Assembly (NCBI RefSeq): GCF_016598615.1
Contig: NZ_CP066831.1
Coordinates: 8,680,001-8,744,000, forward strand
Direction: 5' to 3'
DNA: 64,000 nt
Source: Streptomyces liliifuscus
Lineage (GTDB): Bacteria; Actinomycetota; Actinomycetes; Streptomycetales; Streptomycetaceae
Position 1 is the stretch's first letter; every line of letters starts with the position of its first letter. Made by a program: the position numbers and the translations under genes. This document shows positions 41,158 to 48,633 of this stretch, one piece after another. The notes beneath the pieces were generated by a model. The model was given only the letters and a program-made list of their open reading frames with translations. It did not search any database and was not told the DNA's origin.

Positions 41158-41703
41158 GTGCAGTGGACGAAACTGAACGAACAAACTGTGTACGCAAACC
41201 GCTGGTTCAGCGTCAATCTCGCAGATGTCGAGCTGCCGGACGGTCGGCACCTCGATCACTTCTTAATACGGCTGCGGCCCGTCGCCGTGGCCACTGTGGT
41301 GAATGAGGCGAACGAGGTGCTGCTTCTGTGGCGGCACCGCTTCATCACCGACAGCTGGGGATGGGAGCTTCCCGCGGGTGTCGTCGAGGACGGTGAGGAC
41401 ATCGCCGTCGCGGCGGCCCGCGAACTGGAGGAGGAGACCGGGTGGCGACCGGGACCCCTGCGCCATCTGATGAGCGTCGAGCCTTCCAACGGGCTCACCG
41501 ACGCGCGGCACCACATCTACTGGGCCGACGAAGGCGCGTACATCGGGCATCCCGTGGACGACTTCGAGTCGGACCGTCGGGAATGGGTTCCCCTCAAGCT
41601 CGTGCCCGACATGGTCGCCCGCGGCGAGGTCCCGGCCGCCAATATGGCAGCCGCGCTGCTCCTCCTGCACCATCTGAGGCTCGGGCAGGACGCTTTGCCC
41701 TGA
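41158..41703 (+). CDS. NUDIX hydrolase with a TTA codon
   Basis: A 181-residue hydrolase of the ADP-ribose/NDP-sugar type. The Nudix box runs from GWELPAGVVEDGEDIAVAAA into RELEEETGW (GX5EX7REUXEEXGU). Residue 36 is encoded by TTA at 41263-41265, so translation should depend on the bldA tRNA that appears late in Streptomyces development; ATA, another rare codon, follows at once. GTG start with GGAAGGTGG upstream. Upstream TGTGAAGACG (41102) repeats a stretch found next to the NsdA-like palindrome. Confidence 0.92.
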   Translation: MQWTKLNEQTVYANRWFSVNLADVELPDGRHLDHFLIRLRPVAVATVVNEANEVLLLWRHRFITDSWGWELPAGVVEDGEDIAVAAARELEEETGWRPGPLRHLMSVEPSNGLTDARHHIYWADEGAYIGHPVDDFESDRREWVPLKLVPDMVARGEVPAANMAAALLLLHHLRLGQDALP

Positions 41704-41725
41704 TCCCCCCACCACGTCCTGGGGC

Positions 41726-41983
41726 CTAGCGGCCCAGAGCCTGATAGACCGCCACGGCGAGCGCGCCCACGGCCGTGACGACCGCTACCGCGCGCAGTGG
41801 CCAGCGGGTGTGTTCCAGGGTGACGACCCGTGCGCTCAGGTCGTTCACCTCCTTGGCGGTCTGTTCGGCGCGATGGCTGAGCAGAGCCAGGCCGCCCTCG
41901 ACGCGGGCATGAGCCACATCGAGTCGGCGGCGTAACTCTGCGAGTTCTCCTTGGACCACGGGATGCTCCGGGTCGGCGGTCAC
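41726..41983 (-). CDS. Small coiled-coil protein with C-terminal membrane helix
   Basis: An 85-residue protein of unknown function. Residues about 8-58 form a heptad-rich coiled coil (VQGELAELRRRLDVAHARVE, then LLSHRAEQTAKEVNDLSARV), followed by one hydrophobic helix (LRAVAVVTAVGALAVAVYQAL). The GTG at 41983 has AAAGGAG in front. It resembles tail-anchored membrane proteins. A copy of the TTCACAC-ACC-GTGTG motif stands about 110 bp upstream. Confidence 0.8.
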   Translation of the reverse strand: MTADPEHPVVQGELAELRRRLDVAHARVEGGLALLSHRAEQTAKEVNDLSARVVTLEHTRWPLRAVAVVTAVGALAVAVYQALGR

Positions 41984-42091
41984 GGGTCCGCTCCTTTCCG
42001 TAGTCGTCACATCCGCTTCATGCGCACGGAAAGTCAACTCGCCTGGTGGACACGTGGGGAGAGTGTGCGAGGGGCATATGCGAGCCCGCCA

Positions 42092-42108
42092 CGCACACGG
42101 TGTGTGAA
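42092..42108 (-). promoter_or_regulatory. Second copy of the NsdA-region palindrome
   Basis: On the minus strand TTCACAC-ACC-GTGTGCG, matching the 39621 palindrome at 15 of 17 positions, about 110 bp upstream of the coiled-coil gene start. Confidence 0.45.
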
Positions 42109-42117
42109 TGACACGGA

Positions 42118-42141
42118 CCCGGCCCCCCAAAGGGAGCCGGG
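42118..42141. terminator. Hairpin between the dehydrogenase and the coiled-coil gene
   Basis: CCCGGC (42118-42123) pairs with GCCGGG (42136-42141), next to the dispersed repeat; may help end the dehydrogenase transcript coming from the right. Confidence 0.4.
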
Positions 42142-42177
42142 CCCGCGTCGGCCTGAGGTTGTACGGACAGTAGTCAC

Positions 42178-42237
42178 GCGCCCCGAAGGGGCGCGGGGAA
42201 CTGCGCGACAAGCCACAACGAACCGGCAGCCAACCGT
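42178..42237 (+). repeat. Dispersed 3'-end repeat, copy 8
   Basis: GCGCCCCGAAGGGGCGCGGG followed by GAACTGCGCGACAAGCCACAACG, 20 bp after the stop of the minus-strand dehydrogenase gene. Confidence 0.8.
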
Positions 42238-42257
42238 CAAACCCGCGGACGCGTCCC

Positions 42258-43118
42258 TCAGGCGTACGTATAAAAACCGGAGCCGGACTTACGGCCGAGC
42301 CGCCCCGCGTCGACCATCCGCTGAAGCAGCGGCGGAGCCGCGTACAGCGGCTCCTTGTATTCGTCGTACATCGAATCCGCGACCGACGCGACCGTGTCGA
42401 GGCCGATCAGGTCGGACAGCTTGAGCGGCCCCATCGGGTGGGCGCACCCGAGCTCCATGCCGTTGTCGATGTCCTCGCGACTCGCCATGCCGGACTCGAA
42501 CATCCGGATCGCGGAGAGCAGATACGGGATCAGCAGCGCGTTGACCACGAAGCCCGAACGGTCCTGCGCACGGATCGCGTGCTTGCCGAGGATCTTCTCG
42601 ACCAGCGACTGCGCCCGGCTGATGGTGCCCTCGGACGTGGTGAGCGCCGGGATCAGCTCGACGAGCTTCTGCACCGGGGCCGGGTTGAAGAAGTGGATGC
42701 CGATGACCTGGTCGGGACGCGACGTGGCGACGGCGAGCTTCACCAGCGGGATCGAGGAGGTGTTGGAAGCGAGGATCGCGTCCTGCCGGGTCACCACCTG
42801 GTCCAGCACCTGGAAGATCTCGGTCTTCACCTGCTCGTTCTCGACGACCGCCTCGATCACCAGATCGCGGTCGGAGAACTCGCCGAGGTCGGTGGTGAAG
42901 GACAGCCGCGCCTGGGTGGCGTCCCGCTCCTCCTCGGAGATCTTGCCGCGCTCGGCCGCCTTGGCGAGCGAGTTGTAGAGCCGGGTCCGGCCAATCTCCA
43001 ACGCCTCACCGGTGGTCTCGGCGACCTTCACATCCAGGCCGGCGCGGGCGCACACCTCGGCGATGCCCGCCCCCATCTGGCCGCAGCCCACCACTCCGAC
43101 GCGTTCGATGTCGGTCAC
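42258..43118 (-). CDS. 3-hydroxybutyryl-CoA / 3-hydroxyacyl-CoA dehydrogenase
   Basis: A 286-residue NAD-dependent dehydrogenase. The Rossmann motif GVVGCGQMGAGIAEVCARAG opens it; ASNTSSIPL, IGIHFFNPAPVQKLVELI (with the catalytic His) and RSGFVVNALLIPYLLSAIRM, with GCAHPMGPLKLSDLIGLD, are all in place. It reduces acetoacetyl-CoA or oxidises 3-hydroxyacyl-CoA, supplying or consuming precursors for butyrate or ethylmalonyl-CoA metabolism. I chose the GTG at 43118 with AAAGGGA upstream; the frame extends to 43208. Confidence 0.93.
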   Translation of the reverse strand: MTDIERVGVVGCGQMGAGIAEVCARAGLDVKVAETTGEALEIGRTRLYNSLAKAAERGKISEEERDATQARLSFTTDLGEFSDRDLVIEAVVENEQVKTEIFQVLDQVVTRQDAILASNTSSIPLVKLAVATSRPDQVIGIHFFNPAPVQKLVELIPALTTSEGTISRAQSLVEKILGKHAIRAQDRSGFVVNALLIPYLLSAIRMFESGMASREDIDNGMELGCAHPMGPLKLSDLIGLDTVASVADSMYDEYKEPLYAAPPLLQRMVDAGRLGRKSGSGFYTYA

Positions 43119-43289
43119 ATCGTCCCTTTCGCTCTCACTCGTCACTGGCCCGACAGGTCCCGGTCCGGTGCCTGTCACCGCCACGCACGTTACTCCGGAA
43201 CTGCACACGATCGTCCGGCCGGGTCGGGCATGCTGTGCGGTGGAAACGGTCCGTGACCAGGCGGACCCGGAGCGTTTGGAGCGTGCGGC

Positions 43290-44582
43290 ATGGGGCGTAT
43301 GTCACGTCGGGGGTTCGCGGCGGCCGCGGCGGTCGGGCTGTCGGGACTCGTGACGGCGGGACTGGCGGTGGCGGCGGAGCTCTCCGGGGGTGACGGGTCG
43401 GGTGGCGACTCCGGCGACGACGCCCGGCCCCGCGGGCGCCGGGCTCCGGGAGGCGAGCTGCGCGGCATGTGGCTGGCGACCGTCGCGAACCGTGACTGGC
43501 CCTCGAAGCCCGGGCTGACCGCGGACCGGCAGCGCACCGAACTGCTCGCGCACCTCGACCAGGCGGTGGAGCGCCGGCTGAACGCGGTGATCTTCCAGGT
43601 GCGGCCCACGGCCGACGCGCTGTGGCCCTCGCCGTACGAACCCTGGGCCCAGTGCCTCACCGGCGTCCAGGGCAGGGCCCCCGGCTGGGACCCGCTCGGC
43701 ACCGCGGTGAAGGAGGCCCACGCGCGAGGTCTGGAACTGCACGCCTGGTTCAACCCGTACCGGATCGCCAACCACACCGACCCGACGAAGCTCGTCGCCT
43801 CGCACCCCGCGCGCAAGCACCCCGACTGGGTCGTGCCGTACGGCGGCAAGCTGTACTACAACCCGGGGCTGCCCGAGGTCCGCACGTTCGTCCAGGACGC
43901 GATGCTCGACGCGGTGGAGAAGTACGCCGTGGACGCCGTGCACTGGGACGACTACTTCTATCCGTATCCGGTCGCGGGCCAGGTCTTCGACGACGACGAC
44001 GCGTATACCGCGTACGGCGACGACTTCGCCGACCAGGCGGCCTGGCGGCGGAACAACATCGACCGGTTGGTGCTGGAGACGGCCGCCCGGATCAAGAAGG
44101 TCCGGCCGGGCACGAAGTTCGGGGTCAGCCCGTTCGGGGTGTGGCGCAACGCCACGACCGACTCGCGGGGCTCGGACACCCGGGCCGGCGTGCAGACGTA
44201 CGACGATCTGCACGCGGACACCAGGAAATGGGTCCGGCAGGGCTGGATCGACTACATCGTCCCGCAGCTCTACTGGAACATCGGCTTCGCCGCCGCGGAC
44301 TACGCGAAGCTGGTCCCCTGGTGGGCGGAGGCCGCGCGCGGCAGCAGCACGAAGCTGTACGTCGGTGAGGCGCTCTACAAGGCCGGTGACCCCGCGCAGT
44401 CCGCGGCCTGGCAGGACGTGGCCGAACTGTCCCGGCACCTCACCCTCGCGCGGAACCATCCGGAGGTGCGCGGGCATGTGTTCTTCTCCGCCAGGGAAGT
44501 GGCGGCCGACAGCATCGGAGCCATGGCACGCGTGGTCGCCGACCACTACAAGCAGCCGGCGAAGCCCGCGCGCAGGGCCTAG
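43290..44582 (+). CDS. Tat-exported glycosyl hydrolase-like family 10 protein (GHL10/YngK type)
   Basis: A 430-residue secreted protein. The N-terminus MGRMSRRGFAAAAAVGLSGL has the twin-arginine motif SRRGF and a hydrophobic core; a Gly/Ser/Asp linker follows. The GHL10 barrel starts at ELRGMWLATVANRDWPSKPG and includes ELHAWFNPYRIAN, AVHWDDYFYPYPV, FGVSPFGVWRNA and IVPQLYWNIGF. Related enzymes act on envelope polysaccharides, but the substrate is not established. Its stop shares bases with that of the convergent DUF1918 gene (CTAG). Confidence 0.9.
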   Translation: MGRMSRRGFAAAAAVGLSGLVTAGLAVAAELSGGDGSGGDSGDDARPRGRRAPGGELRGMWLATVANRDWPSKPGLTADRQRTELLAHLDQAVERRLNAVIFQVRPTADALWPSPYEPWAQCLTGVQGRAPGWDPLGTAVKEAHARGLELHAWFNPYRIANHTDPTKLVASHPARKHPDWVVPYGGKLYYNPGLPEVRTFVQDAMLDAVEKYAVDAVHWDDYFYPYPVAGQVFDDDDAYTAYGDDFADQAAWRRNNIDRLVLETAARIKKVRPGTKFGVSPFGVWRNATTDSRGSDTRAGVQTYDDLHADTRKWVRQGWIDYIVPQLYWNIGFAAADYAKLVPWWAEAARGSSTKLYVGEALYKAGDPAQSAAWQDVAELSRHLTLARNHPEVRGHVFFSAREVAADSIGAMARVVADHYKQPAKPARRA

Positions 44583-44776
44583 TGGGCCGTGTCCTCGTGG
44601 TGCTGGACCACGCAGTCGGGGCCGGGTGACATCAGGGTCTCGTGGCCGTCCTCGAAGCGGACCCGGTAAGGGGGGCTGCCCTTCTGTCCGAGTACCTCGA
44701 TGACTTCCGCGACCCGGTCGTGCTGCCCGACGATCCTGCCGTGCACCAGCAGATGGTCGCCTACGGTTGCTTGCAT
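44579..44776 (-). CDS. DUF1918 protein
   Basis: A 65-residue protein with the DUF1918 pattern MQATVGDHLLVHGRIVGQHD, then VIEVLGQKGSPPYRVRFEDG and HETLMSPGPDCVVQH. It is a small beta-barrel-like domain found across actinobacteria, function unknown. ATG at 44776 follows AGGAGG. Overlaps the convergent glycosidase gene by four bases. Confidence 0.92.
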   Translation of the reverse strand: MQATVGDHLLVHGRIVGQHDRVAEVIEVLGQKGSPPYRVRFEDGHETLMSPGPDCVVQHHEDTAH

Positions 44777-44869
44777 CTGTAGGGCCTCCTCGTTCCGCAC
44801 GGGAGTAGCGGTTGGTGGCCGTAAGTCTACGGCGGGTGACACGGGTTGCTACCGGCTCGTACGGGCCGG

Positions 44870-45817
44870 TCAACCCCGGGCCCGTTGGGTGACGGCGATG
44901 CAGACGAGCACGGCCGCGGCCGTCAGCGGTGCGGCCGGTGTCAGGTGCTCGCCCAGGAGCAGCACCGACCACACCAGTGTGAGCAGCGGCTGGGCCAACT
45001 GCAACTGGCTGGCCTTGGGGATGCCGATCGCCGCCATACCGCGGTACCAGACGACCAGACCGACGAACTGGGAGCCCGCCGCGACCCACAGCAGTCCGGT
45101 CACGCTGTGCGCGGTCAGCTGGACGGGCTCGTACGACAGCGCGATCGCGGCCACGGGCACGGTGACCGGCAGGCAGAGGACCAGCGCCCAGCCGATGACG
45201 TGCCAGCCCGGCATCACGCGGGCCAGCCGGCCGCCCTCCGTGTATCCCGCGGCGCAGACCAGCAGGGCCGCGAAGAGATAGGCGTCCGCGCCGGTCAGCG
45301 CGCCGCCGCTCTGCTGCACGGTGAACGCGATCACCGCGGCCGCGCCCGCGAAGGCCGCGACCCAGAAGGTGCGCGAGGGGCGGGTGCCGACGCGCAGGGC
45401 CGAGAACAGGGCCGTCGTGAGGGGGAGCAGCCCGACGACGACCGCTGCGTGGGCGGTGGTCGACGTCCGCAGGGCGAGGGTCGTCAGCAGCGGGAAGCCG
45501 AGCACGACTCCGGCGGCGACGACGGCCAGGCCCGCCCAGTGCCGGCGGCCGGGGAGCGGTATCCGCAGGGCGAGCAGGCAGCCGCCCGCGATGACGGCCG
45601 CCAGGACGGTCCGTACGGCGACGAGCGACCAGGGGCCGAACCCCTCAAGACCCCAGGCGGTGGCCGGGAAGGTGAGGGAGAACGCCGTGACGCCGAGGGC
45701 GGCCTGGAGGGTGCCGGCCCTCGCGGCGGAGCCCCGGCCAGTGGCGGGCCGGCCGGATCCGGGGGCGACGGGCACCGCTATCGCGGTCTGCGCAGTAGCG
45801 CTATCCTGTGCTCTCAT
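44870..45817 (-). CDS. EamA-family (DMT) exporter
   Basis: A 315-residue membrane protein of the drug/metabolite transporter superfamily with ten hydrophobic segments in two EamA repeats (ALGVTAFSLTFPATAWGLEG, later LLWVAAGSQFVGLVVWYRGM and LAQPLLTLVWSVLLLGEHLT). Its ATG overlaps the divergent MocR gene's ATG in a shared CATG, so the two are under a common control region. MocR regulators often govern an adjacent transporter, so export of an amino acid, vitamin B6 compound or drug under MocR control is likely. Confidence 0.92.
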   Translation of the reverse strand: MRAQDSATAQTAIAVPVAPGSGRPATGRGSAARAGTLQAALGVTAFSLTFPATAWGLEGFGPWSLVAVRTVLAAVIAGGCLLALRIPLPGRRHWAGLAVVAAGVVLGFPLLTTLALRTSTTAHAAVVVGLLPLTTALFSALRVGTRPSRTFWVAAFAGAAAVIAFTVQQSGGALTGADAYLFAALLVCAAGYTEGGRLARVMPGWHVIGWALVLCLPVTVPVAAIALSYEPVQLTAHSVTGLLWVAAGSQFVGLVVWYRGMAAIGIPKASQLQLAQPLLTLVWSVLLLGEHLTPAAPLTAAAVLVCIAVTQRARG

Positions 45818-45828
45818 GCAAGAGCGTA
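45802..45828. promoter_or_regulatory. Overlapping leaderless divergent promoters of the exporter/mocR pair
   Basis: Plus-strand -10 TATCCT (45802-45807) and minus-strand -10 TACGCT (45828-45823) flank the shared CATG (45815-45818) that holds both start codons. Each -10 is placed to start transcription within about two bases of its ATG. GCTCT-catgca-AGAGC (45810-45825) is a dyad over the start codons and may be the MocR operator. Confidence 0.5.
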
Positions 45829-47255
45829 GCAGTGTCGGTGATCTGGCGAATCAGCTGAGAGGCGAGCTGAACCGCTACTCTCCAGGTGGAAAGCTGCCGT
45901 CGAGCCGGGCTCTCGTCGAACGGTTCCGGGTGAGTCCCGTGACGGTGTCCCGGGCGCTGGCTCAGCTGGCCGCCGAGGGGCTGGTGGTCACGCGGCCCGG
46001 AGCGGGGGCGTTCCGGGCCGCGCCGCGCGATGCCGCGCCGGCCGTCGGGGACACCTCCTGGCAGGAGGTCGCGCTGAGCGCGGACTCCGCCGCCGAACTC
46101 GTACCGCGCACGGTGGACGCCTCCGCGGTGCTCGCCACGCTCTCCGTCCCGCCGCCTGGAGTCGTCGAGTTCAACGGCGGCTATCTGCACCCCTCGCTCC
46201 AGCCGGAGCGGGCGATGGCCGCCGCCCTGTCCCGGGCCGGCCGTCGTCCCGGCGCATGGGGGCGTCCGCCCGTGGAGGGGCTGCCGGAGCTGCGCGAGTG
46301 GTTCGCGCGGGGCATCGGCGGTGCCGTCACCGCCGCCGAGGTGCTCATCACGGCGGGCGGCCAGTCCGGGCTGACCACCGCGCTGCGCGCGCTCGCCCCG
46401 CCCGGCGCCCCGGTCCTCGTCGAGTCGCCCACCTACCCCGGCATGCTGGCGATCGCCCGCGCCGCCGGACTTCGGCCCGTGCCGGTGCCCGTGGACCGGG
46501 ACGGTGTGAAACCGGAGCTGCTCGCCGACGCACTCAGGGCGACCGGGGCCCGCGTCTTCGTGTGCCAGCCGCTCTTCCAGAACCCCACCGGCGCGGTGCT
46601 CGCCCCCGAGCGACGAGGCGAGGTGCTGCGGATCGCACGCGACGCGGGCGCGTTCGTCGTCGAGGACGACTTCGTACGCCGACTCGTGCACGAGGACTCG
46701 GGGCCGCTGCCGCGTCCGCTGGCCTCGGAGGACCCCGACGGAGTCGTCGTGCACGTCTGCTCCCTCACCAAGGCGACCTCGCCGAGCTTCCGGGTGAGCG
46801 CGCTGGCCGCCCGCGGGCCCGTACTCGAACGACTGCGGGCGATCCAGGTCGTCGACACCTTCTTCGTGCCGCGCCCGCTCCAGGAGGCGGCCCTGGAACT
46901 CGTCGGCTCGCCCGCCTGGCCGCGGCATCTGCGTGCCGTCGCGACCGAGCTGAGGAACCGCCGCGACACGATGACCGCCGCGCTCCGGCTGAACCTCCCC
47001 GAACTCGCCCTGCCCCACATCCCGTCCGGCGGCTACCACCTGTGGCTGCGCCTCCCCGACGGCACGGACGAACAGGCCCTGTTCACCGCCGCGCTCCGCT
47101 CGGGCGTCGCCGTCACCTCGGGCCGCCCCTACTTCAGCGCCGAACCCCCGGCCGCACACCTCCGGTTGAGCTTCGCGGCGGTCGCGGGAACGGCGGAGAT
47201 CACGGAGGGCGTGCGGAGACTGCGTGTGGCATATGACGAGGTCAGCCAGGCTTGA
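45816..47255 (+). CDS. MocR-type regulator (GntR winged helix plus aminotransferase domain)
   Basis: A 479-residue protein. Residues about 5-70 form a GntR winged helix (GGKLPSSRALVERFRVSPVTVSRALAQLAAEGLVV). Residues about 105-470 form a PLP aminotransferase-like domain with ITAGGQSGLTTALRALAPPG, FVEDDFVRRLVHED, the lysine in VCSLTKATSPSFRVSALAA and SGGYHLWLRLPDG. MocR proteins use PLP or its adduct as an effector. It would regulate itself and the divergent EamA exporter. Confidence 0.93.
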   Translation: MQERSSVGDLANQLRGELNRYSPGGKLPSSRALVERFRVSPVTVSRALAQLAAEGLVVTRPGAGAFRAAPRDAAPAVGDTSWQEVALSADSAAELVPRTVDASAVLATLSVPPPGVVEFNGGYLHPSLQPERAMAAALSRAGRRPGAWGRPPVEGLPELREWFARGIGGAVTAAEVLITAGGQSGLTTALRALAPPGAPVLVESPTYPGMLAIARAAGLRPVPVPVDRDGVKPELLADALRATGARVFVCQPLFQNPTGAVLAPERRGEVLRIARDAGAFVVEDDFVRRLVHEDSGPLPRPLASEDPDGVVVHVCSLTKATSPSFRVSALAARGPVLERLRAIQVVDTFFVPRPLQEAALELVGSPAWPRHLRAVATELRNRRDTMTAALRLNLPELALPHIPSGGYHLWLRLPDGTDEQALFTAALRSGVAVTSGRPYFSAEPPAAHLRLSFAAVAGTAEITEGVRRLRVAYDEVSQA

Positions 47256-47371
47256 ACCGGTCCCGGCGCGCGAAGGGCGCCGGGTCTCCGGTGACCCACT
47301 GTCCGTGAGCATTCTGTGATCGCCGTCGAATGGCTCTTGACCTGCAGAGTCCCTGCCTCCACCATCGCCGC

Positions 47372-47956
47372 ATGCATGTTCGGTGCACGCTGATCGCCGC
47401 TGCCCGCAGCTCCGCGCTGCTCGCCGAGCGCTTCGACGACGACCGGCCGCTGGACCAGGCGGGCTGGGGTGAGGTGCAGCGCGTCGCGCACGCGCTGGTG
47501 CCGTTGGCGGCGGCCGAACTGCGGTACTGCTCGCCGACGCCGCGCAGCCGGGCCACCGGTGACGCGCTGGGTCTCGCGCCGCTGGCCCAGCCCGCTCTGC
47601 GGGACTGCGACATGGGGCGCTGGCGCGGGCTCACGCTCGGCGAGGCGATGGCCCGCGAACCCGAGGCCGTGGACGCCTGGCTCGCCGACCCGTACTCCGC
47701 GGCGCACGGCGGAGAGTCGCTGGTGGGGTTCATCCAGCGGGTGGGCGGCTGGCTCGACACCCGCCCGGCCGACGACGGGGGGCGCATCGTCGGCGTGGCC
47801 GAGCCCGCCGTCGTACGGGCCGCGCTCGTCTACGCCCTGAAGGCCCACCCGTCGGCGTACTGGAACCTCGACGTCCGCCCGTTGTCGACGGTCACGCTCA
47901 CGGGTCGGGCCGGGCGTTGGAACCTCCGGTTCGAGGCTCAGTCCGAACGGCTTTAG
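47372..47956 (+). CDS. Histidine phosphatase-superfamily protein with degenerate active site
   Basis: A 194-residue protein of the phosphoglycerate-mutase fold. LAERFDDDRPLDQAGWGEVQ, YCSPTPRSRATGDALGL, MGRWRGLTLGEAMAREPEAV and HGGESLVGFIQRVGGW are typical. The RHG motif that carries the nucleophilic histidine is replaced: LIAAARSSALLAERF stands where LxRHGE is expected. The second histidine is also lost (IVGVAEPAVVRAAL). It therefore may not be a phosphatase and may bind ligands instead. ATG at 47372. Convergent 4-bp overlap with the DUF6314 gene. Confidence 0.82.
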   Translation: MHVRCTLIAAARSSALLAERFDDDRPLDQAGWGEVQRVAHALVPLAAAELRYCSPTPRSRATGDALGLAPLAQPALRDCDMGRWRGLTLGEAMAREPEAVDAWLADPYSAAHGGESLVGFIQRVGGWLDTRPADDGGRIVGVAEPAVVRAALVYALKAHPSAYWNLDVRPLSTVTLTGRAGRWNLRFEAQSERL

Positions 47957-48486
47957 CGCAGCCCTGGTTCGCGCTCGGAGGTGTGCTCGGGTTCCCGCTC
48001 GGAGGCTTTCGGCTCGGAGGCGGGCCCGGGGTCCCGTCCGGTGTCCCGCGTGTAGTCCGTCGTGAGGAGCAGGTCCTTGGTGGGGCCGCCCACCCGCCAC
48101 ACCGTCCGCCAGTGGTCCGCGTCGCGCACGGTGAACTCGCCGCGGTAGAGGTCCGCCGCGCACGGATGGTCGGTGACGTGGTGCCCGGAGGTCAGGTCCA
48201 GGTCGTGGAAGGGGCGGCCGTCGGCGAACCGTACGTCGGCCCGGCCGGCCCCGTCGCCGTCCGCCAGGAACCGCAGGGTGCGCTCGGCGGGGCGGGCCAC
48301 GTCCTGCCACACGAAGGTGCCCGACTCGTGGTGGAGCAGCCCGGCCTCGTCGTCGAGCGGCTCGAACACCGTCGCCCCGCTGAACGAGCCCCGGGCCCCG
48401 CTCGCGAGATCCCGCACCGAACGCTCCACGCGCCAGCCGCCCGCCAGATACGCCAACACATCGGTCACCGGCCAGTATTCGGACAT
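47953..48486 (-). CDS. DUF6314 protein
   Basis: A 177-residue protein. It opens YWPVTDVLAYLAGGWRVERS, followed by FSGATVFEPLDDEAGLLHHE and ending in a charged tail with EREP repeats. The pattern (WRVERxVxD....G.F.G.A.F) is the DUF6314 family, a small lipocalin-like fold that may bind ligands. ATG at 48486 follows GGAGGGG; a longer form could start at 48522. Function unknown. Confidence 0.8.
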   Translation of the reverse strand: MSEYWPVTDVLAYLAGGWRVERSVRDLASGARGSFSGATVFEPLDDEAGLLHHESGTFVWQDVARPAERTLRFLADGDGAGRADVRFADGRPFHDLDLTSGHHVTDHPCAADLYRGEFTVRDADHWRTVWRVGGPTKDLLLTTDYTRDTGRDPGPASEPKASEREPEHTSEREPGLR

Positions 48487-48552
48487 CCCCTCCGCCTCCC
48501 CGGCCTCTCCTGTGCAACCCATTGACGTGCTCCTGCCCTCTACCTATCTTGC

Positions 48553-48589
48553 CGTTCGAAGTATTGATCAGTGTCCGATATTCCGAACG
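48553..48589. promoter_or_regulatory. Dyad upstream of the arabinofuranosidase
   Basis: CGTTCGAAGTAT (48553-48564) and ATATTCCGAACG (48578-48589) form an inverted repeat with 10 of 12 matching positions around a TGATCA, about 45 bp before the GH51 ATG. Candidate sugar-responsive operator. Confidence 0.4.
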
Positions 48590-48633
48590 TGCTGACCTCG
48601 CTTGCTGAACCCCTCTAGAGCCGCGGAGGATCC

